DNA from: Erigeron canadensis
Taxonomy: Eukaryota > Streptophyta > Magnoliopsida > Asterales > Asteraceae
Reading direction: 5' to 3'
Length of the DNA stretch: 64,000 bases
Assembly: GCF_010389155.1 (NCBI RefSeq)
Contig: NC_057763.1
Coordinates: 40,654,645-40,718,644 of the forward strand
In this document: in pieces, positions 24,227 through 35,019 of the stretch
Position numbering within the stretch: position 1 is the stretch's first letter
How the letters are laid out: every line of letters begins with the position of its first letter
Made by a program: the position numbers and the translations under genes
The notes under the pieces: model-generated
What the model was told of the DNA's origin: nothing
Seen by the model: the letters and a program-made list of their open reading frames with translations, nothing else
Database searches by the model: none

Positions 24227-24695
24227 ACGAGAGCAAGTACCCGCGCGTTGCGGTGGTGAGATGGTGGGGTGATACCTAGGTCATAGAGTATGATATGTTA
24301 TAGGAGTTGATATGTCATAGAGTATGATAGTCAAATGTCTTAGCCGTACGGGCTCCGCCCTCGGATTTAAAAATTTGTCGAAAGTATATCGAATGACATC
24401 TCTAATGAAAGAGCATGAAATTTTAAGAACACCCATACAATTTTTATAATTTATCGATGTACGGTTTTTGAGATAAAAGATTTTGAATGAATTGAGGGAA
24501 TAAATGATTTATGGAAAAAAGAGAAAAAAGATGATTGGTTGAGATTTGAGGAGAGAGAAAGGATATTATAGTTATTTTAGATAAATATAGTATAGATAGG
24601 AGGGGCATTTTGGGAAAATACTTAAAATCAATATTGAAAATTTCAAGTTCAATGTTGAAAATCTAGGAAAAATCTGCTTTATAATATAGTATAGA
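24227..24695 (-). mobile_element. Helitron-like family 1, 469-bp copy
   Basis: On the minus strand it begins TCTATACTATATTATAAAGC and ends with the GC hairpin CCGCAACGCGCGGGTACT followed by TGCTCTCGTT. Both ends match the copy at 54743-55143. The start and hairpin are Helitron-like, but the last bases are CTCG, not the usual CTAG. Confidence 0.7.
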
Positions 24696-24771
24696 TAATA
24701 ATAATAATACCCTAACCGATTAGGGTCCGTTCTTTTTTTTTAGTCATTAAGTGTTAAATGTATAAGGTAGT

Positions 24772-25256
24772 TGATTGTACACCAAACCGAGATTAGGATT
24801 AGAAAAGGGGATGATGGGTGTTTTTAGTTGTTTTTTGGTGATTCTCCGAAGGTAAAGTTTGGATCTCTTTACGCCAATCAATTATGGTTTGATTGTTAGC
24901 CGATTGAGATCGTGCTATTATGTTTTGGATGTGCTCTGATCTGTTTGATAGGGTTTATGAATGATAATGCTGGGCAGACGAGGAGTTGTGTGATCTCCCT
25001 TTCGAAGGTCTTTTTCTCCTCCTTTTATAGGGGGAGATCGGCTTGGAGAAAAAGCCAAGATCTAGGGTTTTGATGATAAAGGTCAGGAGTATAATTTCAT
25101 TAATTATTGGCTGCAAGTGATAAGATAAAATCCTGAAATTATAGGAGAACAATTCTTATCATTTTCACCTTACTGCGGAAGCCTTCGTTACGAACAACCT
25201 TCGTATCGTAATATGCAACTACTTCCTCCTCGTACAGCAGGAGGGATATGTCATCA
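24772..25256 (-). mobile_element. Probable solo LTR
   Basis: A 485-bp segment with TGAT and ATCA at its ends, flanked by GTAGT and GTGGT (4 of 5). On the minus strand there is a strong TATA box, CCCCCTATAAAAGGAGG, and a G/C-balanced transcribed-looking segment, typical of an LTR U3-R. The boundary at 24772 is less certain than that at 25256. No internal retrotransposon sequence is attached. Confidence 0.55.
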
Positions 25257-25582
25257 GTGGTTGTATGTATTAAGTAAAAAATAAGTAATTAACAGTTATA
25301 TTTGTTTATTTAATAAAAAATGAACATGAAACTTGACTTAATACATTCTTAATTATTAAGTCGAATAATTAAAAAAAAAAGGGACCAAATGTAACTCTCA
25401 AAACTTAATAAACAAAAAACTACACGATAAATACATAAATTATATATCTATTGAGTCATGGAACTAAGTCCATACTTGAGCAACAAAAGATCAATAAAAT
25501 AAATCGGCCCATGAACTAGGTTGGGAACATATATGCATAATACATATGTTGTATGTCTACGCGACTACGTACGTTGTTCCTT

Positions 25583-25980
25583 TTATAGAAACATACAATA
25601 AAATATGATTACCAATACAGCGAATAGAAGCCAAAGGAAAGAGAGGCCTTTGGAAACAATAGGGGACCATTTTTGCAGTTGTATTTTCAGAAACAAAGGA
25701 TTTAATCTGGATAATCCCATGTTATCTAAGGGGGAGGGGGTGGGACTCGGCAAACAAGTTTCCGATCCGGCGGCGACGGGCGATAACACCAACGCCGGTA
25801 GTTCTCCGAAGGAGAGAGGGGGTAGAAATCGGGGAACTTCAGTGAGAACAGAGAGAGAGAGTGCAGTTCGTACGTGTAGGGCCTCTAAGGTTCTTTTTCT
25901 TTTATTTCCTTCTTATTTATATATTTTTTTATTTATTTATATATGTATGTGTGTGTTTTTTTGAAGGTTTATATATAGGG
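25583..25980 (-). pseudogene. Possible 5' gene fragment encoding a membrane anchor
   Basis: On the minus strand there is a TATA-like CCCTATATATAAACC (about 25975), a CT-rich 5' UTR-like stretch with GC-rich patches (25870-25730), then an ATG (25723) reading MGLSRLNPLFLKIQLQKW and a hydrophobic segment (LSFLWLLFAVLVIIFYCMFL) before a stop. This resembles the start of a type II membrane protein gene, but no downstream exons are visible. It may be a gene fragment or a chance frame. Confidence 0.25.
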
Positions 25981-25984
25981 GATG

Positions 25985-26157
25985 GGTGTATAAGACTGTT
26001 AGGTACCTAAGCTCAGATGTGAAACACTCACATATTTATTTTTTAATCCATAAAATTCATGGGGGCTAAGCATTTATTCATTAAAACAAGAAATATTAAA
26101 AAATTTGTTTGTGATGGGTTCCAAATCTAAGCTTAGGTGCCGGACAGTCTTATTTTC
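25985..26157. mobile_element. 170-bp MITE family, copy at 26.0 kb
   Basis: Left end TAAGACTGTTAGGTACCTAA, right end CTTAGGTGCCGGACAGTCTT: near-perfect inverted ends. The interior carries CATAAAATTCATGGGGGC, also seen in the copy at 31.0 kb. Confidence 0.85.
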
Positions 26158-26505
26158 CTTACACACATATATATATATATTAAAGAGAGAGAGAGAGGGG
26201 GGGGGGAGAATCAAATAAGAACAGTCATAAAATAAGGGCACGACGAGAATACTTAAAAACAATATTTTGATGCATTAAAAGTCCTTAAAACTAACATAGT
26301 ATATAACTAATTATCATTATTTAAGTGTTTAACAACACATTAATTGTTGAAGAAGACGAGATTTGTTGTGTTTTTTCTTTTTGCTTCTTTTTTTTTTTAA
26401 TTTTATTATTTATTATAAGTTATTATTCGTAGATACATAAAAATATAGGGACTAAAGCCATATATATATATATATACATAAAAATATTTTGTTTAAAATT
26501 AATAA

Positions 26506-27691
26506 AGTAAATTACACTTTTCGTACTTGAAGTTGACACGTTTTTCACTTTTGATCCCTAAACTTTAAAATTACAAATTTGACCCTAAAGTTGGTCAATT
26601 TTTTCAATAATTGTCCTTTGGCCTTACAGCGTTAAAAAACTGGCCGTTAACGTACGCACGTGCTAGACACGTGAGGGCACTAATGTCATTTCACCTTTAC
26701 ACTGAGGGATGAAAAGTGAAAAAATAGTTACTTGAGGGACGAAAAATGAAAATCATACAAATAAATTTATTCTTCCATTCTTTCTTTTCCAATCATCTTC
26801 TCCGATCATTTTTACCGATGATACCTAATAAAAACTCAACTTTGAATCCAAATCTAAACCATAAACAAAATCATTTACTCAAATTTATGACATTCAAAAC
26901 ACAACCAATCAAACAAATTATAGTTCAAACATGTTAGTCATCTTTTTTTTTCTTTTCTAAATTTTGATTTTAATTGAAAGGGGGACGGCGGATGGTGGTG
27001 ATTCTAGGTGGCGGTGTTGGTGGTGAATGTAGACGGCGGTGGTTTGAGGTGACTATAGACGGCGGTGTTTTGTGGTAATTGTAGGCAGCGGTGGCTGGTG
27101 GTGATTGTAGGCGGTGGTGGCTGGTGTTGATTGTAGTGGCAGTGGCTGGTGTTGATTGTAGTGGCTGGTGGTAAATATAGGCGGCGGTGGCCGGAGGTGG
27201 CGGTTGGTGGCAGTGGCTCGTGGTAGTTATAGACGGCGATGACTGGTGTTGGTTACAGACGGTGATGGCTGGTAGCGGCGACTGTTGTTGGTAGTTATTA
27301 GGTGGTGGTGATTGGAGAGGCTTGGGGGTAAAGGGGAAATAAATGTCTGGTCGGAAAATTCTATCTAAAAAGATGATCAAAAAAGAAAGAATAGAAGAAT
27401 AAATTTATTTGTATGATTTTCATTTTTCGTCCCTCAAGTAGATATTTTTTACTTTCCGTCCCTCAAGTAGCTATTTTTTCATTTTTCGTCCCTCGGTGTA
27501 AGGTGAAATGACATTAGTGCCCTCACGTGTCTAGCACGTGGGTACGTTAACGACCATTTTTTAACGCCGTAAGGCCAAATGACGATTATTGAAAAAATTG
27601 GCCAACTTTAGAGTCAAAATTGTAATTTTTAAAGTTTAGGGATCAAAAGTGAAAAACGTGTCAACTTCATGGGCGAAAAGTGTAATTTACT
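26506..27691. mobile_element. 1.2 kb element with about 300-bp terminal inverted repeats (MULE-like)
   Basis: Left arm 26506-26791 and right arm about 27378-27691 are inverted copies. They begin AGTAAATTACACTTTTCG and end CGAAAAGTGTAATTTACT, and share a GTGCTAGACACGTGAGGGC block. The right arm has one extra GTCCCTCAAGTAG-containing unit. The interior (26960-27310) is a degenerate GGCGGTGGTGGCTGGTGGT-type tandem repeat. Long arms suggest a Mutator-like or fold-back element. A 9-bp target duplication is not clean (about 7 of 9). The interior reading frame, rich in Pro, Thr and Ser, is a repeat artefact. Confidence 0.8.
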
Positions 27692-27699
27692 CAAATTTA

Positions 27700-29988
27700 T
27701 TTTATATAGTTTTCGATTTTATATAGTTTTTAAAAATACTTAGTATTAAAAATAAATTAAATAAATATGATGAGGTGGAGATTTGAGGAATATTGGGGAA
27801 GTTTGGGAAAATTTAAGGTGAAAAGTTCTTATTGGTTAGTGATGCGATCAAAAGGTGGTAAAGTTTGGGGAAGTGGTAAAAATACCTCTTTTTATTTGTA
27901 TGAGGCGTGGCACTCCAGCCATTTTCATTTTATGACTCACCCTTTTTCTTTCACTTTCTTCCATCCATCCATCAAATTTCTTCATCATCCATCTTCATAT
28001 TTATCTATGAACTATCATAATTCCACACCAACTCAATCAAAGTTTTTATGTGATAATAATATGTTCTTCTTATCTTCTTTTCAATTAAATTTGGGGTTAA
28101 ATATGAGTGTGCTTCATTCCCTTAATCAAAGAATCCTTCAAATAATAATAATATCAAAGTATTTTAACAATAAAGAAAATTTGAGAATTTGGTGGTGTAT
28201 GTGAGGGTGAGTGTTGAAACATTCAAGGAAGAAGAAGTGGAACACTTTGTGATATTCTCATTTCCAACTTACATTCTTGTATATTTCTCTTTTGAGGTAT
28301 GTTTAATCTTGATTATTTGGTTATATAATAACTAAGGTTCTTGAGGTAGTAAGAATTGGGGGTTTTCTTGAAAATGAGTTATTTGCTTAAAATCAAGCTA
28401 GGGTTCATGGAAATTGATAAAATTGGGGATTTTCATGTGAGTTGGCTATGTGTAATGCTTTTCTAAATTCTTGCTTGTAATGGAACATATTGATATGTGA
28501 TTGCATGAATCTTTTGATGAAAGTTTATTAGTCATTTTTAAGGTCAAAGCAAGAAAATGAAGATTTTGAGTAGTAATGTAGTTGACCATATTGAAGTGAT
28601 TATGAAAAGATGAAAATAATGATTTTAGAGTAACTTGTTGCATGGTCATATTGATGAGTTAATGAAATGGTAATTTTCGTATTCAAATGAGTTATGGCCA
28701 TGTTGTTGTAAAAGTAAATTGAGATTTTGAAAGATGCCAACTTTAAAGAATGATGAGAATGTGAATTATGTAAAAGTTGGGTTGGGCATCGAGATGCTAG
28801 TAAAGTTAGTAATGTATGGCTTGATAGCCTTGGTATGAAGTAATTGAGCTTGATGACCTTATATGTGTAAATTGTGAATTATTGCTAGGTGGAAAGCAAT
28901 ATGATTGTTAGATGGTCATCATGGATTTGGTTGTCGCGAAGGAGGTGAGTGCTCTTGCATACGATTATATGTACGTTGGGTCGATTACCATATGATGGTG
29001 TATTCCGTATATGGTAATCAATTTGGCATTAGGGCCTAATTTGAGGCCGGGGCCTAAGAACCCCATAGTTGAATTGAGATGAGGCCTAAGAACCTCTTGA
29101 GATAAGGCCTAAGAACCTTTGAGGCCTAAGAACCTCTTGAGTATGTTGTTAGCGTATATAGATCCATGTATGTTTTGTTAGCGCAAAGGTGAGTATGCAA
29201 GTGATGGTATGACGATGCCATTGGCTACATGTGACAGTCCTTTGTGTTTCTGCCCTCCTTCGTGTGTATAAGCGTATGCAATGGTATTCACTAAGCTTTG
29301 GCTTATTCTTATAGTTGTTACCCTTTTTATAGGTTGTCCCAGATGTGGAAACAAAGACGAGTATATGAAGTTCGAAGCTAATTATGGATTTGAATGTTTT
29401 AGCTAAATGCGGAAATTGGTAATATTGATAGGACCCGTAGAGACCCCTTTGAACTAGTGACTCTCGGTACAAAGATTTTATTTTGTGATTTCTTGGTTAC
29501 ATATGGTGTATTTCAGAATTTGGTAAAATTGTTCTTTTGTAAGTTAAAGGTCAAAATGTTGTTTTGGATCATTGGACAAAACAGGTAAATGAACCCATTT
29601 TATGTTAAAATGTACATTTTAGCAAATGGAAGTTTTGAAAAGTTTGATTTAATAATAATGTCTTATTTGAGTCATGAAGTCTTGAATTGAAATGATTTGT
29701 ATGGCGTCATGGTGTAAATGATGTATTTTGTCAAGTTGGATAAAGGCGGGTAAATGACCCGTTTGGTTGTTTTAATGTAAATTTCAATGGTTAAAGTTTC
29801 GAATGTATCAATTATGTTGTAATATGTGATTTTACACTTCTTGATGTTTTGGTTTAAGAATTTGAAGCATGGAATGTGAATATGTGGATTTTAGGGTCAA
29901 AATGGGTTTGTGCAGAAGTATGTGGAGTATTAGTCTGTTATAAAAAAAAAATTGTCGTTTTCTTGATTCGAGTCTTGGGGCATTACAC
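27700..29988 (+). mobile_element. LTR-like region, 5' boundary unknown
   Basis: A 2.2 kb stretch of balanced composition with stops in all frames. It ends in TTGGGGCATTACA, a typical plant Gypsy LTR 3' end. It contains short tandem GAGGCCTAAGAACC units at 29029-29135. A 145-codon open frame at 27767-28204 has no recognisable domain. No TG start or target duplication was found; the adjacent 1.2 kb element may have disturbed that edge. Confidence 0.3.
29029..29135. repeat. Short tandem repeat, GGCCTAAGAACC unit
   Basis: Four imperfect copies of GAGGCCTAAGAACCTC separated by a few bases. Confidence 0.8.
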
Positions 29989-29999
29989 TATGGCAGTGG

Positions 30000-30240
30000 C
30001 CAAGGGTGGAGCCCATCAGTCCACGGCGGAGCCATAGTGGCTAAGGGCGGAGCCCGTTAGGTAGATCACCCATCACCGGTCACCCCGTATGACCTATCAC
30101 CCTCTATGACCTATCACACTATGACCTATCACCCTCAATGACCTATCACCCCCACCAACTTTGGTTTATGGATATCCTTAAGGGCAAAGCCCGCTCCGAA
30201 TCATAATTTTTGACAACCACCACAAGCCACCATCATCGCC
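30000..30240. repeat. Fragment with ATGACCTATCACCCTC tandem units
   Basis: About five units of ATGACCTATCAC(CCTC) at 30088-30150, preceded by GGCGGAGCCCGTTAGG. The same unit and GGCG(G/A)AG(C/T)CCGTACG block occur near the 3' end of Helitron-like family 1, so this is probably a fragment of that family with local amplification. Confidence 0.6.
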
Positions 30241-30268
30241 GGAAAGTTAACTTACACATGTGTAAGTT

Positions 30269-30790
30269 TAAGGCTGGCATAACAGGTCACACGAAACCTG
30301 TTAAGACACGAACCTGTTCAGGTCAAACATGAACACGACCTGTTAACTAATTGTGTCATTTTTTTCAAACACGAACACGACACGAAAATTAACAGGTGCA
30401 CCTGTTAAGACCTGTTAAGGAACCTGTTAACATGTACATGTATATTATAAACTTTTGACTAATATTGAAGAAAAAAAACCTTAAGGATACAAAAATTCTT
30501 ACAAATTCCAACTATTATATAGCGACAATAATCCTTACACTACAAAAGTTCATAAACATCTTACCTTATAAAAATCATATATCAAATCATAATATCAATT
30601 CTTGGTATTTTATATATATGTATAATCTTAACATGTCTTAACAGGTTCTAACAGGTCCGGATCTGTTAAGACACGAATCTTAACAGGTCCGGACCTGTTA
30701 AGACACGAAACATGTTAAGGTCATATACGAAACCTGTTAAGAACAGGTCGTGTCGTGTTAACAGGTTCCGTGTCAAAATTGTCAGCCTTA
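30269..30790. mobile_element. Non-autonomous hAT element with 8-bp target duplication
   Basis: Termini TAAGGCTGGCA and TGTCAGCCTTA (10 of 11 inverted match) with a perfect 8-bp target duplication TGTAAGTT at 30261-30268 and 30791-30798. The 522-bp interior consists of permutations of AACCTGTTAAGACACGA, as in the element at 53528-54044. No transposase. Confidence 0.92.
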
Positions 30791-30957
30791 TGTAAGTTGT
30801 ACTTACACATGTGTAAGTCTCGTCGAAGATGATCGCCGTCAGCGGAGGATCATGGTGGTGGCCGGAGATGACGATGGTGGTCGGAGTTAACTTACACATG
30901 TGTAAGTTACATGGACTTTTTTTGGACTCAAATTAGCCATACTCAATTTATCTCACC

Positions 30958-30988
<31 letters not shown>

Positions 30989-30990
30989 GG

Positions 30991-31168
30991 GGAATGGAAT
31001 ATGGGGCTGTTAGACACCTAAGTTGGGTGAAAAACCACTCACATACCTTTTTTTAAATCATAAAAATCATTGGGGGACAAACATTTATTCAAAATATTAA
31101 AATATTGGTATGTGAAGGGTTTTACACCCAAGTTGGGTGCATAACAACCCCATAATTACTTTTCTCTT
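30991..31168. mobile_element. 170-bp MITE family, copy at 31.0 kb
   Basis: ATATGGGGCTGTTAGACACC on the left pairs with GGGTGCATAACAACCCCATA on the right. Interior AAGTTGGGTGAAAAAC and its inverse flank a CATAAAAATCATTGGGGG core. Confidence 0.8.
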
Positions 31169-31187
31169 TATATATGTATATACATAA

Positions 31188-31362
31188 GGAAAAGTGAGTG
31201 TGGGGTTGTCACACACCCAAGTTGGGTGAAAAACCTCTCACATGTTAATATTTTAATATTATTAAATAAATGATTGGCCCCTTGATTTTTATGCAATAAA
31301 AAATCAAGATGTGAAGAGTTTTTCACCTAAGTTTGGTGTGGGACAACCCCACCTTCACTTAT
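31188..31362. mobile_element. 170-bp MITE family, copy at 31.2 kb
   Basis: Left end AAGTGAGTGTGGGGTTGTCA, right end TGGGACAACCCCACCTTCAC. Both sit in a (TA)n tract, as for several copies of this family. A half copy of one end follows at 31379-31404. Confidence 0.85.
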
Positions 31363-31404
31363 ATATATATATATATGGGGAAGTGAAGGTGGGGTTGTCC
31401 CATA

Positions 31405-32337
31405 ATATATATATATATGCATATATTGAGACTTTTTTATTTTGAGAAACCATTTTATTTAAAAAATCATGAAAACTTTTAGATTATATATTGGATCATA
31501 TTTTTTTTTGTTCATTAACATGTGAAATGATATAAAATGTATGTTGTAGAATAAACTTTTTTAAGAAAACTTCAAATTAGCCTTTTATAAACTTGTGAAT
31601 GGATTTGTTCACGTTTTCGTTCATATGCGAACAAACGACTATATATAAGGTTTTGAAAAAAAAATTATTACGCAATATTTATTTTTATAACGTTTCACTT
31701 GTGAATCAACAAAAAAAAAACACGTGATCCAATACATAGTTTAAAAGTTCTCATTATTTTTACAAAAGAAACGAGTTTTGAAAATAAGGGTCATTTACAT
31801 CTTGGTTAGAAATTATTTTACAATTTTTATGAAAAACTTAATTAATTACTCGTATTAAGCAATACGTATATATTTAGCTTTTATTTTGACTTTTCATACA
31901 TTATTTTACTGATTGATTGAGGATATTGGAATGAAGAAACTATTTAACAAGAATGTGAATGCATACGTAGTTTTTATATTCATTTTGGATACATTATGTT
32001 CATATAAAAACCTTCTCATGATATTAAACCCTTCTCATTAGAAAAAGTTATACGTAACTAAACATACTTTTAATACCTACGATTGGTCTTGGTGAAAAAG
32101 TGACCATCGGGTTAGGAATTTTCCTTCTACATAATCCTTTTGTTAGATAATAATAATAGATTATTATTATGGGTATTCAAGATCCAACTCTTTTATAAAA
32201 TAAAAGTTTGAATTCATTTATTTCATGTTTCCATTTCTATTATTTATTTGCATAAGTTCAACTTATATTTTTACAAACTGCTATCATATTAACTTTTTAG
32301 ATTTTTTTTTTCCAAACTCTTTTTGATCCATAATAAT
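31405..32337. other. Intergenic, no gene seen
   Basis: AT-rich, no coding or repeat boundaries supported. Confidence 0.5.
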
Positions 32338-32343
32338 ATAATT

Positions 32344-32726
32344 AATATATGCGAAAAATGAGTATGTGAATATTAGATATACAACCCATTACATAATAAA
32401 TTTTTTTTAATCCTATTGTATAATAGATAAAGATTAGATTTTAAATTTTCTATGGATCAAAATATTAGAATGTGAGAGATTTCATATCCAAGCTTAAATA
32501 TTTAACAACTACATATTCACTCTCCTCTTAATAATATATATATGTAAAGATGTGAATATAAGGTTGTCTGACGACTAAGCTCAGTTGTAAAAAACTCACA
32601 TATTAATTTTTTAATATATTTATAAAATACATTAAGGTCAAATGATTTATTCATTAAAAAGATTAAAAACTTAGTACTACGTATATGAAAAGTTCCACAT
32701 GGGTAACTTTATATTAATTTTTCCTT
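32344..32726. mobile_element. Two diverged copies of the 170-bp MITE family
   Basis: A degraded copy (about 32344-32522) and a better one (about 32546-32726), the latter starting GAATATAAGGTTGTCTGACG. They lie side by side in a TA-rich tract. Confidence 0.55.
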
Positions 32727-32729
32727 ATA

Positions 32730-33920
32730 TATACATATTCCAACATTATCTCTCTATCTCTATCTCTCATTTTTTTTTATCTTTTTCCATAAAATTCATG
32801 AATGAACAACTTTTAACGTCACTTACATCAATACCTTCTCCACAACTTGATCGAACTTAAGAGATGAAAATAGGTTGTCGATCAGGCCCCACGACATAAT
32901 GTATCAACTAAAAGGCTGACTCAAGTTGGTCCATCAATAATGTGGTCCATAATTGCATTTTGTTTTTTTTAATAATAGAATAAATGATATATCTTTCTTT
33001 TTTTTTTTAACATTGGAATGGTCAGAGTCTGTTTGTCCCACTTATTGACACCTACGTTCTTTGGGCAAGATATCATACATATTTTCAGGGAACCACAGAG
33101 GAAGGAAAACCTCCTATTAATCCACCAAACGCCACAACAATTAGTATGAGTATACCTAAATTATATATAATGGGAGGACTGGGATACCACTGAGTTTTGC
33201 CTCAATGATATATCTTTTTAAATTTTGTTTTTGATTTTTTTACCAAATCACATATATGAAAATTTAATGTATATAATGAGTGAAATTAGAGAATTTAAAT
33301 GCTTGGCCTTCCAGCACAAGTAAAATTATAGATATTTGTTCGTAATTTTTTTTTTTTTTGTCATATTTCTAAATTATATATTTGTCTGTGTTAAATCAAT
33401 CATAAAATGATTGATACACTTAGAATATAGATAGAGAATTTTTTTTTTTTAATGTTTTAGATGTTTGATATATGTATTATAAGTTTTAGCATTCCTAATC
33501 CTTATCATTTATCATGTAATGTGTTATCATCTTATTACTAGGCTTATTTTTAAACATACTAATTAGGTCTATTGATCAATTTTTTCTTTTATGAGATTTT
33601 GTAATTATATCGCCCCTAATTTATTAACCACACAATACAATTTATACAATAGGCCATACAAATATATAATGTATGGTAGGGGAAGGTTTATTAAAAGACT
33701 AGATTTTAGACCCGTGTTTAACACTGGACACGAGGCTTATGAAATTATTAATATTACATTTTCATACATTTAACTCATATGTAATATTAGATATACATAT
33801 TGGTTATTAGCTGACACATACTAATGAAATTGGTTGTCATAATCATCTCACAGTGCACATGCTATTATAGATTTTATGTTATAAAAATATTTTGTAATCA
33901 GACATACACTTGTATATGCA
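32730..33920. other. Intergenic, no gene seen
   Basis: AT-rich. At 33701-33740 CTAGATTTTAGACCCGTGTT followed by TAACACTGG is a Helitron-like 3' terminus on the minus strand. The 60-codon frame over it is not a gene. Confidence 0.5.
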
Positions 33921-33921
33921 T

Positions 33922-34718
33922 ACTAGTCCTCAGACCCGTCCAATTGACGGTTAATCGCAAAATATATTAATCAAAACTAAAAAAATAAATAAATTAGAAT
34001 TCAAGTATATTAAATAGATCCCGAATAAAATTAAAATACCTAAAAATTAAACATAAAACGATTCATCTAGTTAACTCATTTTTTTCAACTTTAGTTAAAT
34101 AAAAAATTTGTAATTCGTTATATCTAAACTTAAGACACACACGAACAACAATTTTAGATTATAATTACGAAAACTAAAGAAGGGAATATATGAAAATTAA
34201 CTACATATAAATATTGAATCTAATTAACCCCTTTTTTATTCAACTTTAATTAAATAAAAAATTTGTAGTTTGTTATATCTAAACTTAAGACAAACACAAA
34301 CAACAGTTTTAAATTATAATTTCGAAATTAAGAAAAATATATAATTCGAAAAGTACATATCAATTCATCAACAAAAACTATCTCGAGCGTTTTGATTTTA
34401 TTTAGGTTGTTCCACTCCGAAACAGTCCATACATGCACAACACGGAGTCGAAGAAAACATGATGAACCTATAATGAAAAATAAACTAAATTAGTAGAGAT
34501 AATAATAACAATAACATAAGAATTCAATATTAAATAATAATAATGATGATGATTAAATATGAACAAATTATATTAATAATGATTATAATTTTTTTTTTAT
34601 TAAAATTTTTTTTTAAAAAAGTAAAGGATTAATGAGCAAAGAGTTTTAGGCTAAAAGAAGAGATATATGATTGTAAAGTGTACCCTAACCTACTCCTTTA
34701 GTTATATTATTATAGAAG
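33922..34718 (-). mobile_element. Helitron-like element, compact copy (related to 8.2-10.2 kb)
   Basis: The plus strand opens ACTAGTCCTCAGACCCGTCC and closes CTTTAGTTATATTATTATAGA. Read on the minus strand this is a TCTATAA... start and a GGACGGGTCTGAGGACTAGT end with CTAGT. About 800 bp, non-coding. A further terminal fragment of the same type lies at 34920-35020. Confidence 0.6.
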
Positions 34719-35019
34719 ATTATAAATAGATTATATTTTAATATAAACTCTCCGTAATACGTTGAGAAAAATCTATGGCATGTGGTCTAAGTTTCTGGCC
34801 CTTTTAAAACGCACGTGTCAAAGTAAATCTTCCATTAAATTAGCGTAATATTATAATAAATAAATATACATACATAGATCGGCTTTTTTTAACTTAAAAA
34901 AATATAAGATTAATTAAAAAATAGAGAATTAATCAGATGAGAGAATTAGACTCAAAGAGGAGAATTAGGGATGCCAAATGTACCTCAACCCTCTCTTTTA
35001 GTTAGATTATAAATAGATA

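Noticed and set aside
26970..27380. 136-codon frame rich in Pro, Thr, Ser and His on the minus strand
   Set aside because: It reads the degenerate GGT/GGC repeat core of the 1.2 kb inverted-repeat element; no domain and no conserved start.
27767..28204. 145-codon plus-strand frame
   Set aside because: His/Phe/Ser-rich with no recognisable motif, in LTR-like DNA; upstream and downstream lack gene structure.
29029..30150. CRISPR-like array
   Set aside because: The GGCCTAAGAACC and ATGACCTATCAC repeats are short, irregular and without unique spacers of constant length, and this is plant DNA.
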